Shown: positions 17,774 to 26,137 of the stretch, piece by piece
Numbering within the stretch: position 1 is the first letter of the stretch
Layout of the letters: every line of letters begins with the position of its first letter
NCBI RefSeq assembly: GCF_028291745.1
Contig: NZ_JAQGNQ010000109.1
Coordinates: forward strand, 1 to 64,000
Direction of reading: 5' to 3'
DNA length: 64,000 bases
DNA from: Ramlibacter sp.
GTDB lineage: Bacteria; Pseudomonadota; Gammaproteobacteria; Burkholderiales; Burkholderiaceae_C
The notes under the pieces: generated by a model
Told to the model about the DNA's origin: nothing
Databases searched by the model: none
What the model saw: only the letters and a program-made list of their open reading frames with translations
Made by a program: the position numbers and the translations under genes

Positions 17774-19096
17774 ATGACGCGCCCCAACATCCTCTTCATC
17801 GTCGCTGACGACCTCGGCTTCGCGGACCTCGGCTGCTATGGCGGCCGCGAGGCGCAGTTCGGTCGCGTGTCGCCGCAGCTCGATGCACTCGCCGCCAACG
17901 GCATCCGCTTCACGCAGGGCTATTCGAATTCGCCGGTGTGCTCGCCCACGCGCTTCGCGCTGATGACAGGCCGCTATCAATACCGCCTGCGCGGCGCCGC
18001 CGAAGAACCGATCAACAGCAAGAGCCGCGGCAGCGCCACCCTGGGCCTGCCGAGCGGGCACCCGACGCTGCCTTCGCTGCTGAAAAGCGCCGGCTACCGC
18101 ACGGCGCTGTTCGGCAAGTGGCACCTCGGCTATCCACCGCACTTCGGGCCACTGCGCTCCGGGTACGACGAATTCTTCGGACCCATGTCGGGCGGGGTCG
18201 ACTACTTCACCCACTGCGGCTTCACCGGCCAGCACGACCTGTGGTCCGGCGAAGCGGAGCAGCACGAGGAAGGCTATCTCACCGACCTGATCTCGCGTCG
18301 CGCCGTCGACTACCTGGCCCGCGTCGCCGCGGCCGAAGAGAGGGCGCCGTTCCTCCTCAGCCTGCACTACACCGCGCCGCACTGGCCCTGGGAAACGCGC
18401 GACGACGAGGCGCTGATCCGGGAGGTCAAGGACAACCTGTTCCACCTGCACGGCGGCAACGTCCACACCTACCGCCGCATGATCCATCACATGGACGAAG
18501 GCATAGGCTGGGTGATGCAGGCGCTGCGCCGCCACGGCATGGAGCGCGACACCCTGGTGATCTTCACCAGCGACAACGGCGGCGAACGCTTCTCCGACAA
18601 CTGGCCGCTGGTAGGCGGCAAGATGGACCTCACCGAAGGCGGCATCCGCGTGCCGTGGATAGCGCACTGGCCGGAGTGGATTCCGCCGGGGCAGGTCAGC
18701 ACGCAGCAGTGCATGACGATGGACTGGACGACCACCATCCTCGACGCGGCCGGCGTGCCCGCGGACCCGGCCTATCCCCTGGACGGCGTGTCGCTGCTGC
18801 CCGTGCTGCAGGACGGGCAGCGCACCTTCGCGCGCCCACTGCACTGGCGCATGAACCATCGCGGCCAGCGGGCGCTGCGCGATGGCGACTGGAAATACCT
18901 GCGCGTGGATGGCCACGACTACCTGTTCAACATCGCCGCGGACGAGCGCGAACGCGCCAACCTCGCGGGCCGCCAGCCGCAGCGCCTGGCCGACCTGCGC
19001 GATGCCTGGGAACAGTGGAACGAGACGATGCCGCCCATTCCCGCGGATGCGACAGTGAGCCTGGGTTACTCGGCGAAGGACATGCCACAGCGGTAA
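17774..19096 (+). CDS. Type I (formylglycine) sulfatase, arylsulfatase-like
   Basis: A 440-residue sulfatase that would hydrolyse sulphate esters. The start has RPNILFIVADDLG with the calcium-binding DD. Cys56 in CSPTR is the formylglycine precursor, and GKWHLG, HYTAPHWPW and TSDNGGE are the other catalytic blocks. No signal peptide is present, so the protein is probably cytoplasmic and works on imported esters. The ATG at 17774 has AGGA nine bases before it; in-frame ATGs at 17765 and 17768 are alternatives. A sulphate permease gene follows after 31 bp. The maturation enzyme for the cysteine is not in this window. Confidence 0.92.
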   Translation: MTRPNILFIVADDLGFADLGCYGGREAQFGRVSPQLDALAANGIRFTQGYSNSPVCSPTRFALMTGRYQYRLRGAAEEPINSKSRGSATLGLPSGHPTLPSLLKSAGYRTALFGKWHLGYPPHFGPLRSGYDEFFGPMSGGVDYFTHCGFTGQHDLWSGEAEQHEEGYLTDLISRRAVDYLARVAAAEERAPFLLSLHYTAPHWPWETRDDEALIREVKDNLFHLHGGNVHTYRRMIHHMDEGIGWVMQALRRHGMERDTLVIFTSDNGGERFSDNWPLVGGKMDLTEGGIRVPWIAHWPEWIPPGQVSTQQCMTMDWTTTILDAAGVPADPAYPLDGVSLLPVLQDGQRTFARPLHWRMNHRGQRALRDGDWKYLRVDGHDYLFNIAADERERANLAGRQPQRLADLRDAWEQWNETMPPIPADATVSLGYSAKDMPQR

Positions 19097-19127
19097 GACA
19101 CGCGAGCCCGCCGGGCATACTCGCCGC

Positions 19128-20783
19128 ATGGTCAAGCCGCTGTCCCGCTGGTTTCCCTTCCTGAACTGGCCGCGTCCCGAGCGCAACCTGCTGCATGCCG
19201 AGGCGATCGCCGCGGTCACGGTGGCGGTCGTGATGATCCCGCAGTCGGTGGCCTACGCGGGACTGGCCGGCATGCCGCTGGTGACCGGCCTCTATGCCAC
19301 CTTCCTGCCGATGCTGGTGGCCGTCCTCTTCAGCGCGTCGACGCGCCTGTCGGTCGGTCCCTCGGCCCTGAGCAGCGTGCTGGTCGGCGCCTCGCTCGTG
19401 GGCATGGCGCAGCCCGCCAGCGCGAGCTGGGTCGCCCTGGCGGTGTGGCTCGCGCTGCTCGCGGGCGCGCTGCAACTGCTGGTGGGCCTCACGCGTTCGG
19501 CGTGGATCCTCAACCTGGTGAGCTCGCCGGTGCTGGCCGGCTTCAGCCAGGCCGCCGCCCTGTTGATCATCGCTTCGCAGTTGCCGGCCTTGATCGGCCT
19601 GGACGGATCGCTGGCGCAGTTGCTGCACCAGCCGCACATCGACCTGCAGGCGCTGGCGTACGGCGTGGTGAGCCTCGTGCTGTTCATCGTCGCCCGGCGA
19701 GTGGCACCGCGCCTGCCGATCATGCTGATCGTGCTGGCTGCGGCCGGCGCGATCTCGTACCTCAGCGGCTATTCGAAGGGAGGCGCCGTGGTCGGCGCCT
19801 TGCCAGAGGGGCTGCCGCAGCCTTACTGGCCGACGTGGCCCGGCTGGGACCAGTTCTCCACGCTGATCGCGCCCGCGCTGGTGCTGACGCTCGTGAGTTC
19901 GCTCGAGATGGCGTCCAGCGCCAAGATCGAGAACCAGCGTGACGGCAAGCGCTGGGACGCGAGCCAGGACCTGGTGGGCCAAGGCATGGGCAAGCTGGCC
20001 TCCGCCTTTTCGGGCTCCTTCGCAACCAGCACCTCGTTCTCGCGCTCGGCGCTCACCCTGTATGCGGGAGCGAAGACCGGGTGGGCGACGGTGATCGCCA
20101 CCTTCTTCGTGCTGCTGGTGCTGCTGTTCCTGACCCCGGCGCTGTCTCACGTGCCACGGGCCGTGCTGTCCGCGGTGGTGGTGGCCGCGGTGTCCAGCCT
20201 GTTCAAGCCGCGCACTGTCGTCGCGCTATGGCGCATCGATCGGGTCGAGGCGGTGACCGCCACGGTCACGTTTGCGGTGACGCTGCTGTCGGCGCCGCGC
20301 ATCTACTGGGGGGTGCTCACCGGCGTGCTCCTGGGGCTGGCGCACTTCCTGATCCTGCGCCTGCACCCGCGCATCATCGAAGTCGGCCTGCACCCGGACG
20401 GCAGCCTGCGCGATCGCCACCTGTGGCAGCTCGCGCCGCTGGCGCCGCAGCTCTATGCCTTGCGCATGGACGCCGAACTGGACTTCGCCTCCGCCAGCGC
20501 GATGGAGCGCGCGATCGTGGAGCACCTCGCGGCGCATCCCGAGGTGCGGCACGTGTGCCTGTTCGCGCACCCGATCAACCGCGTCGACGCCACCGGCGTG
20601 GAGATGTTCGGCCAGTTGCGCAAGATGCTGCGCGAGCGCGGTGTGACGCTGCATGTCAGCGGCATCAAGCTGCCGGTGGAGCGGGTGCTGCAACGCGCCG
20701 GCGTGCTGGAGGAAAGTCCGCTGCTGAAGATGTACCGCACGGACACCGAGGCGCTGCTGGCGTTCGGGCGCTTGAGTCCGTGA
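19128..20783 (+). CDS. SulP-family sulphate permease with STAS domain
   Basis: A 551-residue SulP transporter with about 12 membrane segments in residues 20-420 (VAVVMIPQSVAYAGLAG is the family signature) and a C-terminal STAS domain from about 435. It lies 31 bp after the sulfatase gene on the same strand, so sulphate transport fits, though SulP proteins also carry bicarbonate or dicarboxylates. FSGSFATSTSFSRSA is the conserved segment near the transport site. The pair suggests coupled desulfation and sulphate movement. Confidence 0.92.
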   Translation: MVKPLSRWFPFLNWPRPERNLLHAEAIAAVTVAVVMIPQSVAYAGLAGMPLVTGLYATFLPMLVAVLFSASTRLSVGPSALSSVLVGASLVGMAQPASASWVALAVWLALLAGALQLLVGLTRSAWILNLVSSPVLAGFSQAAALLIIASQLPALIGLDGSLAQLLHQPHIDLQALAYGVVSLVLFIVARRVAPRLPIMLIVLAAAGAISYLSGYSKGGAVVGALPEGLPQPYWPTWPGWDQFSTLIAPALVLTLVSSLEMASSAKIENQRDGKRWDASQDLVGQGMGKLASAFSGSFATSTSFSRSALTLYAGAKTGWATVIATFFVLLVLLFLTPALSHVPRAVLSAVVVAAVSSLFKPRTVVALWRIDRVEAVTATVTFAVTLLSAPRIYWGVLTGVLLGLAHFLILRLHPRIIEVGLHPDGSLRDRHLWQLAPLAPQLYALRMDAELDFASASAMERAIVEHLAAHPEVRHVCLFAHPINRVDATGVEMFGQLRKMLRERGVTLHVSGIKLPVERVLQRAGVLEESPLLKMYRTDTEALLAFGRLSP

Positions 20784-20786
20784 GCT

Positions 20787-20828
20787 TGCTGGGGTGCCTG
20801 CGGCAGCCCAGCCTACGAAGACCCCAGC
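20787..20828. repeat. Palindromic repeat, family B (CACCCCAGC/GTAGGCTGGG type)
   Basis: GCTGGGGTGCCTGCGGCAG followed by CCCAGCCTAC is an intergenic element whose halves recur near 57.0 and 61.7 kb, with a variant at 44.1 kb. It begins four bases after the SulP stop codon. The rest of the gap to 20891 shows nothing else I can support. Confidence 0.7.
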
Positions 20829-20891
20829 GTTCGGAACGCCCCTTCCCCAAAACCCGTAGCATCGCCGCTTCGCCCTCCAAACCCGCTGCCC

Positions 20892-22133
20892 GTGCCCGAC
20901 TCCCCCCGCTCCTTCGCCGCGCTGCGCATCCGCGGCTACCAGGCGCATTTCAGCACCTACCTGCTGGCCATGATGGCCGACAACATCGAGCACGTCATCA
21001 GCTACTGGATGGCGTTCCAGAAGTTCCACTCGCCCGCGCTCGGCGGCTTCGCGGTGGTGTCGCACTGGCTGCCCTTCCTGCTGTTCTCGGTGCCGGCGGG
21101 GGCGCTGGCCGACCGGTTCGATCCGCGCCGCATCATCCAGTGCGGCATGGCGCTGTTCATCGTGGCCTCGCTCGGCTGGTCGTACTTCTTCATCACCGAC
21201 ACGCTGCAGTTGTGGGAGGCGATGGCCTTGCTCGTCATCCACGGCTGCGCCGGCGTGCTGTGGCAGGGCGCCAGCCAGATGCTGCTGCACGACATCGTTC
21301 CGGCCCCGGTCCTGGGCAGCGCGGTACGGCTGAATGCCACCGCGCGTACGCTCGGCGTGCTGGTGGGGCCCGCCGTCGGCGGCGCCATCATGCTCACGAT
21401 CGGACCGCGCTATGGCCTGCTGCTCAACGCGCTGTTCTATCTGCCCGCGGTGCTGTGGCTGTGGCGGGCGCCGTACGGCCCGCGCTTCCAGTCGCGCGCG
21501 GCGGTGCCGGCACGGGCGGTGCGCGGCCTGGCGGACATCCTGCGCACGATCGCGGAAGTGCGCTCCCAGCGGGTGCTGGCCGCCATGATCCTCGTGGCTG
21601 GCTGCGCCTCCTTCTTCGTCGGCAACAGCTACCAGGCACAGATGCCCGGGTTCGCGCACGACCTCGGGCACGGCGACCCGGGCGCCACGTACAGCATGCT
21701 GCTGGCCGCCGACGCGGCGGGCGCGCTGGCGGCCGGCCTGCTGCTGGAAAGCCGCAGCGGCCTGCTGGCCACCACGCCGCGCACCGCCGTGGTGATGGCG
21801 ATGCTGTGGTGCGTGTCGCTGGGCGGCTTCGCGGCGACCAGTTCCTATCCGATGGCGCTGCTCCTGCTGTTCGCGGCCGGTGTCTGCGAGCTCGCTTTCA
21901 GCAGCATCGCCATGACCCTGGTGCAGGTGAATGCGCCGGCGGCCTCGCGCGGCCGCGTGATCGGCCTGTACAACATGTCGGCCCTCGGCCTGCGGGCGTT
22001 TGCGGGCATCACCGTGGGCCTCGGCGGCAGCGCCTTCGGCATCCATGCCTCGCTGATGGCATCGGCGCTGGTCTTGCTGCTGGTGCTCGGCGGGCTGAGC
22101 TATTGGACCGGGCGGCGGGCCGCCAGCCCGTGA
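20892..22133 (+). CDS. MFS transporter (EntS-like)
   Basis: A 413-residue major-facilitator protein with about 12 hydrophobic segments. ADRFDPRRI in the loop after TM2 is the family's motif A, and the layout resembles the EntS/MFS_3 exporters. The start is a GTG (MPDSPRSFAAL); no ATG is available near the family start. It stands alone between the SulP gene and a decayed TctC fragment. The substrate cannot be told from sequence; siderophore or drug export is known for relatives. Confidence 0.87.
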   Translation: MPDSPRSFAALRIRGYQAHFSTYLLAMMADNIEHVISYWMAFQKFHSPALGGFAVVSHWLPFLLFSVPAGALADRFDPRRIIQCGMALFIVASLGWSYFFITDTLQLWEAMALLVIHGCAGVLWQGASQMLLHDIVPAPVLGSAVRLNATARTLGVLVGPAVGGAIMLTIGPRYGLLLNALFYLPAVLWLWRAPYGPRFQSRAAVPARAVRGLADILRTIAEVRSQRVLAAMILVAGCASFFVGNSYQAQMPGFAHDLGHGDPGATYSMLLAADAAGALAAGLLLESRSGLLATTPRTAVVMAMLWCVSLGGFAATSSYPMALLLLFAAGVCELAFSSIAMTLVQVNAPAASRGRVIGLYNMSALGLRAFAGITVGLGGSAFGIHASLMASALVLLLVLGGLSYWTGRRAASP

Positions 22134-22152
22134 CGGGCATGCTCCGCAGGCT

Positions 22153-22392
22153 TGCCTCACGGGCACCGACGTGCGCCATGTGCCCTGCAAGGCCGGCGGA
22201 CCGGCTATGCTGGCGATGATGTCCAAGCAAGTGCAGTTCGGTTGCGAGACGACTCCAGCGCGATCGGCCATGCCGGCCGCCGACGCGGCTGAGCCCGGTG
22301 GCGGCACGCCGGCGCAATTCGCGAAGTTCATGAACGACGAACTCAAGACCTGGGGCGACGTCGTGCGGGCTTCCGGCGTCAAGGTCGACTAA
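22153..22392 (+). pseudogene. Remnant of a TctC/Bug-family solute-binding protein gene
   Basis: The frame reads LTGTDVRHVPCKAGGPAML, then MMSKQVQFGCETTP, which matches the centre of tripartite tricarboxylate transporter binding proteins (VPYKGGGPAM, then VQFMFDTLP). It then jumps to GGTPAQFAKFMNDELKTWG and VVRASGVKVD, their exact C-terminus. About 150 residues of the N-terminus and about 80 in the middle are missing, and YKGGG has become CKAGG. So this is a gene reduced by an internal deletion and a 5' loss. An ATG-initiated short peptide is possible but unlikely to fold. The surrounding gap holds nothing else. Confidence 0.78.
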
Positions 22393-22411
22393 GAGCGAGG
22401 CGCGGCACGGG

Positions 22412-24085
22412 ATGGCTCACCTGCTGAACCTGCTGGCGGCCGTGGCGCTGCTGGTATGGGGCACCCATCTCGTTCGCACCGGGGTGCTGCGCGTCTTCGG
22501 CGCCAACCTGCGCCATCTCCTGGCGCGCAGCGTCGGCAACCGCCTGACCGCGGCGCTCTCCGGCATCGGTGTCACGGCGCTGGTGCAATCGAGCACGGCC
22601 ACCGCGCTGATCACGTCCGCCTTCGTCGGCCAGGGGCTGATCGGGCTGCCGTCGGCGCTGGCGGTGATGCGCGGGGCGGACATCGGCACGGCGCTGATCT
22701 CGGTGCTGTTCTCCTTCGACCTGTCCTGGCTGTCGCCCCTGTTCATCCTGGTCGGCGTGGTGCTGTTCATCTCGCGCCAGGCGTCCACGCCGGGGCGGAT
22801 CGGGCGCGTGCTGATCGGGCTCGGGCTCATGCTGCTGGCACTGCGTCTGGTGACGGCTTCCACCCAGGTGCTGACGCAGGGGCCGGCCGTGCGCGCGCTG
22901 CTCGATTCGGTGCGCAGCGACCTGCTGCTGGAAATCCTGCTGGGCGCCGTGCTCGCGGTGATCTCGTACTCGAGCCTGGCCGTGGTGCTGCTGATCGCCA
23001 CGCTGGCGTCCTCGGGCGGCGTGCCGCTGGACGTTGCCTTGGGACTGGTGCTCGGGGCCAATCTCGGAAGCGGCGCGCTGGCGGTCCTGACCACGGCGAA
23101 GTCTGCGGTCGCTGCGCGCCACGTCCCGATGGGGACGCTGGCCTTCAAGGTGCTGGGCGTGGTCATCGCCGCCCCGTTCGCCGGCTGGTGGCTGCGCGCG
23201 GTGCGGCCCTACCTCGATCCCTCGTCGGTGGTCGTGATGTTCCACCTGGCGTTCAACGTGGTCGTGGGCATCGCCTTCATCGGGCTGACCGACACGATCG
23301 CTCGCTGGGTGCAGAAGCTGCTGCCGGTGGACCGCGACAACTCGCTCGGGCGGCCGCATCATCTCGATCCCTCCGCCCTGGAGACGCCCTCGCTGGCGAT
23401 CTCGAACGCCGCGCGCGAGGCGCTGCACCAGGCCGACATCGTCGAGACGATGATGCTGGGGATGCTGCGCGTGATCAAGGACAACGACCTGCGCCTCGCC
23501 CACGACCTGCGCAAGATGGACGACACCGTCGACCAGCTCTATTCGGCGATCAAGTACTACCTGACCAAGATCTCGCGCGAGGCGCTGGGGGAGGAAGAAA
23601 GCCGCCGCTGGACCGACATCATCAGCTTCACGATCAACATGGAGCAGATCGGCGACATCATCGAGCGCATCCTGCAGGACATCGAGGACAAGAAAATCCG
23701 GTCCGGCCGCAGCTTCTCCGACGCCGGCATGGCGGAGATCTGCGAGCTGCATGCGCGCCTGCTCGACAACCTGCGCCTGGGCATGAGCGTCTTCCTCAAT
23801 GGCTCGCTGCGCGACGCGCAGAAGCTGCTGGAGGAAAAGGCGCGCTTTCGCGACCTCGAGCGCGCCTATGCCGGCACGCACCTGGTCCGGCTGAGCGAAA
23901 ACACGGTGCAGAGCATAGAAACCAGCTCGCTGCACCTGGACCTGATCAGCGAGCTGAAGCGGATCAACTCGCAGATCTGCTCGATCGCGTATCCGGTGCT
24001 GGACGCGCACCGTCCCCCGCCCATTGCGGCGACAGCGGCCGATCGGCCCGAGGTCCCCTCGCAAAGCGGCCTGCTCTCGCGGTGA
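22412..24085 (+). CDS. Na+/phosphate cotransporter family protein (NptA/YjbB type) with PhoU-like C-terminus
   Basis: A 557-residue membrane protein. The first 310 residues have 8 or more membrane segments with the QSSTATALITSAF motif of the Na/Pi cotransporter family. In the second repeat the corresponding site reads SYSSLAVVLL, without the glutamine. Residues about 340-530 form PhoU-like helices (ALHQADIVETMMLGML, INMEQIGDIIERIL). E. coli YjbB has this architecture and exports phosphate. It begins 19 bp after the TctC remnant. Direction of transport and regulation are not visible. Confidence 0.9.
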   Translation: MAHLLNLLAAVALLVWGTHLVRTGVLRVFGANLRHLLARSVGNRLTAALSGIGVTALVQSSTATALITSAFVGQGLIGLPSALAVMRGADIGTALISVLFSFDLSWLSPLFILVGVVLFISRQASTPGRIGRVLIGLGLMLLALRLVTASTQVLTQGPAVRALLDSVRSDLLLEILLGAVLAVISYSSLAVVLLIATLASSGGVPLDVALGLVLGANLGSGALAVLTTAKSAVAARHVPMGTLAFKVLGVVIAAPFAGWWLRAVRPYLDPSSVVVMFHLAFNVVVGIAFIGLTDTIARWVQKLLPVDRDNSLGRPHHLDPSALETPSLAISNAAREALHQADIVETMMLGMLRVIKDNDLRLAHDLRKMDDTVDQLYSAIKYYLTKISREALGEEESRRWTDIISFTINMEQIGDIIERILQDIEDKKIRSGRSFSDAGMAEICELHARLLDNLRLGMSVFLNGSLRDAQKLLEEKARFRDLERAYAGTHLVRLSENTVQSIETSSLHLDLISELKRINSQICSIAYPVLDAHRPPPIAATAADRPEVPSQSGLLSR

Positions 24086-24208
24086 GCGCCGGCGCCCGGG
24101 AGCGCCTCGCATGACGCGATCGGCACGGTGCCGGCCCGCCGTTGGGGCTTGCCGGCGCGGCCTGAATTCCGTACAAAGGGCCTACGAGTCCTCCGATCGG
24201 GATCCAGC

Positions 24209-25045
24209 ATGACACGCCCACTCCACGCTCTTTGCATCGCAGCCCTGCTGGCCGCCGCCACCCTGGCGCACGCCGAAATCGATCCGCCCGCCGCCGAGAA
24301 CCTGGCGCGCAAGTCGGGGCTCTGGGAACAATTGAGCGGTGTCGCGGCGCAGATCGAAGCCGGCTTGCAGCAGGCCATGCACCGGGCGCAGCTCGCGCCC
24401 GCCGACAGCGAGAAGGCGCGGATCGCCCGCGTGATCGCGAGAGCGTATGCGGCGGACCGGCTGCGGGCGACCAGCACCGGCATCATCGCTGCGCGGATGC
24501 AGCCGCAGGATGTCGATGCGCTGCGCGCCTGGTTCGACTCGCCACTGGGCCAGGCGGTGGCGCACGCAGAAGAGGCGATCTCCGCCGACACCGCCGATTC
24601 GGCCACCGCGATGAAGGAGGGCCTGCGCGTGCTGGCCTCCACGCCGCGCGAGCGCCGCAAGCTGCTGGACGACCTGCTCGCCGCCACGCACGCGGCCGAG
24701 GGCATGGTGCAGCTCACGATCAACACCACGGTTGCCGTGCAGCTCGGTGCCGCCAGTGCGATCACCGGCGTGACCGGACCGTCCGCCACCCAGGCCCGCG
24801 CAGCCCTGGAACCGCAGCGCCCGCAGATGCTCAAGGCGTACACCGCCCTGATGCTGTCCTCCTTCGCGCGCAGCTACGTCTCGCTCTCGTCCGAGCAATT
24901 GAGCGCCTACGTCGCCTTCATCCGCAGCCCCGCCGGCGCGGCGTTCAACGACGTGAGCCTGCAGGCGATGGAAGCGGCGCTGACGGCCGCCGCCAGCGAG
25001 ATGGGTCGCTCGCTGCCGGGGACGCGGGACGGCAGCAATATCTGA
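24209..25045 (+). CDS. DUF2059 periplasmic protein
   Basis: A 278-residue protein with a clean signal peptide (residues 1-22, ending AHA). The mature part is helical and carries two copies of a DUF2059-like unit, around 70-110 (LRAWFDSPLGQAVAHAE) and 225-265 (LSAYVAFIRSPAGAAFNDV). Function of the family is unknown. It precedes the M19 peptidase gene by 17 bp on the same strand, so the two may be cotranscribed and both products exported. Confidence 0.82.
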   Translation: MTRPLHALCIAALLAAATLAHAEIDPPAAENLARKSGLWEQLSGVAAQIEAGLQQAMHRAQLAPADSEKARIARVIARAYAADRLRATSTGIIAARMQPQDVDALRAWFDSPLGQAVAHAEEAISADTADSATAMKEGLRVLASTPRERRKLLDDLLAATHAAEGMVQLTINTTVAVQLGAASAITGVTGPSATQARAALEPQRPQMLKAYTALMLSSFARSYVSLSSEQLSAYVAFIRSPAGAAFNDVSLQAMEAALTAAASEMGRSLPGTRDGSNI

Positions 25046-25062
25046 CGGAGCACGGGTCGCGG

Positions 25063-26130
25063 ATGGCTTGCGCCAGCCACGCCTTGCAGCGCCGCAGCTT
25101 CACGCTGGCCGGCCTGGGCGCCCTGCTGCCCTTGGCGCCCCTGCTGGCGCAGGAGAGGCGGCAGCTCCTGGGCGACATGCACTCGCATGCCACGATGTTC
25201 CAGCGCACGGTCGGCCTCCACCTGAAGCGCGAGATGGAGGAGACCGGCACCACGCTGATCGGCTGGGCGCTGGTGGACGACACGCCCTTCACACGGGTCA
25301 CGCCGCAGGGCATCACGCAGGTGCGGCAGCCGGAGCCGGGGCAGCTCTGGAACTTCTTCCAGGAGCGCGTGGTCCGCTACGACAACGAGCTGCGGAACTG
25401 GAAGCTGCCCAAGGCGCTCACGCCGGCCGATGTCGATGCCGCCGTGCACGGTGCGCCGCACGTGGTGATGGCTTGCGAGTCGGCGAACTTCCTGGAGGGG
25501 CAGCCGGAGCGCGTCGCCCAGGCCCATGCGATGGGCTTGCGGCACCTGCAGCTGGTGCACTTCATCCGCTCACCCTTGGGGGACCTGCAGACCGAGGCAC
25601 CGCAGCACGAGGGCCTGCCCGCCGCGGCCTTGAAGGTGATCCAGGAGTGCAAGCGCCTGGGCGTGCTGGTCGACCTGGCGCACTCGGCGCCATCCTTCTT
25701 CGACGCCGCGCTGGCTGCTTCCGACGCCACCATGATCTGGTCGCACTCCTGGATCAGCCGCAACGGCGGCACCTGGCGCGACTGGCAGAACGTGGCCCGC
25801 TCCCTGTCGCCCGCGCAGGCGCGCCGGATCGCGGCTCACGGTGGGGTGGTCGGATTGTGGAGCGTGCGCGTGCGCTCCGACCGGTCCTACCCGGTGCGCG
25901 ACCCGCCGTCCTATGCCGACGAGATCATGCGCATGGTGGACCTGCTGGGGCCGCAAGCCGTGGGCTTCGGCACCGACCTCGAGGGCGCCGGGGCCGACCC
26001 GACGCTGACCCGCTACGCGGACCTGCGCACCGTCGCCGATACGCTGGTGCGCCGCGGCATGCCGGCCGGCGTGCTGCACGATGTCTGCATCGGCAACTAT
26101 GCGCGCGTGTTGAAGAAGGCGATGGCGTAG
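25063..26130 (+). CDS. Tat-exported membrane-dipeptidase (M19) homologue with altered metal site
   Basis: A 355-residue protein of the M19 renal dipeptidase family. A twin-arginine signal (QRRSFTLAG at 9-17) predicts folded export. The family's metal ligands are recognisable as Glu in CESANF, His in VDLAHSAP, His in WSHSWIS and Asp in GFGTDLEG. The first ligand pair, normally His-x-Asp, is His40-Ser-His42 here. It could be a dipeptidase, or a relative acting on another small amide. It lies directly after the DUF2059 gene and converges with the minus-strand block that follows. Confidence 0.85.
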   Translation: MACASHALQRRSFTLAGLGALLPLAPLLAQERRQLLGDMHSHATMFQRTVGLHLKREMEETGTTLIGWALVDDTPFTRVTPQGITQVRQPEPGQLWNFFQERVVRYDNELRNWKLPKALTPADVDAAVHGAPHVVMACESANFLEGQPERVAQAHAMGLRHLQLVHFIRSPLGDLQTEAPQHEGLPAAALKVIQECKRLGVLVDLAHSAPSFFDAALAASDATMIWSHSWISRNGGTWRDWQNVARSLSPAQARRIAAHGGVVGLWSVRVRSDRSYPVRDPPSYADEIMRMVDLLGPQAVGFGTDLEGAGADPTLTRYADLRTVADTLVRRGMPAGVLHDVCIGNYARVLKKAMA

Positions 26131-26137
26131 GGGCTGC

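Noticed and set aside
14599..17808. A 1069-codon open frame on the plus strand across the BON and helicase genes
   Set aside because: It spans the gap between two unrelated genes and lacks recognisable motifs; the minus strand holds the real helicase.
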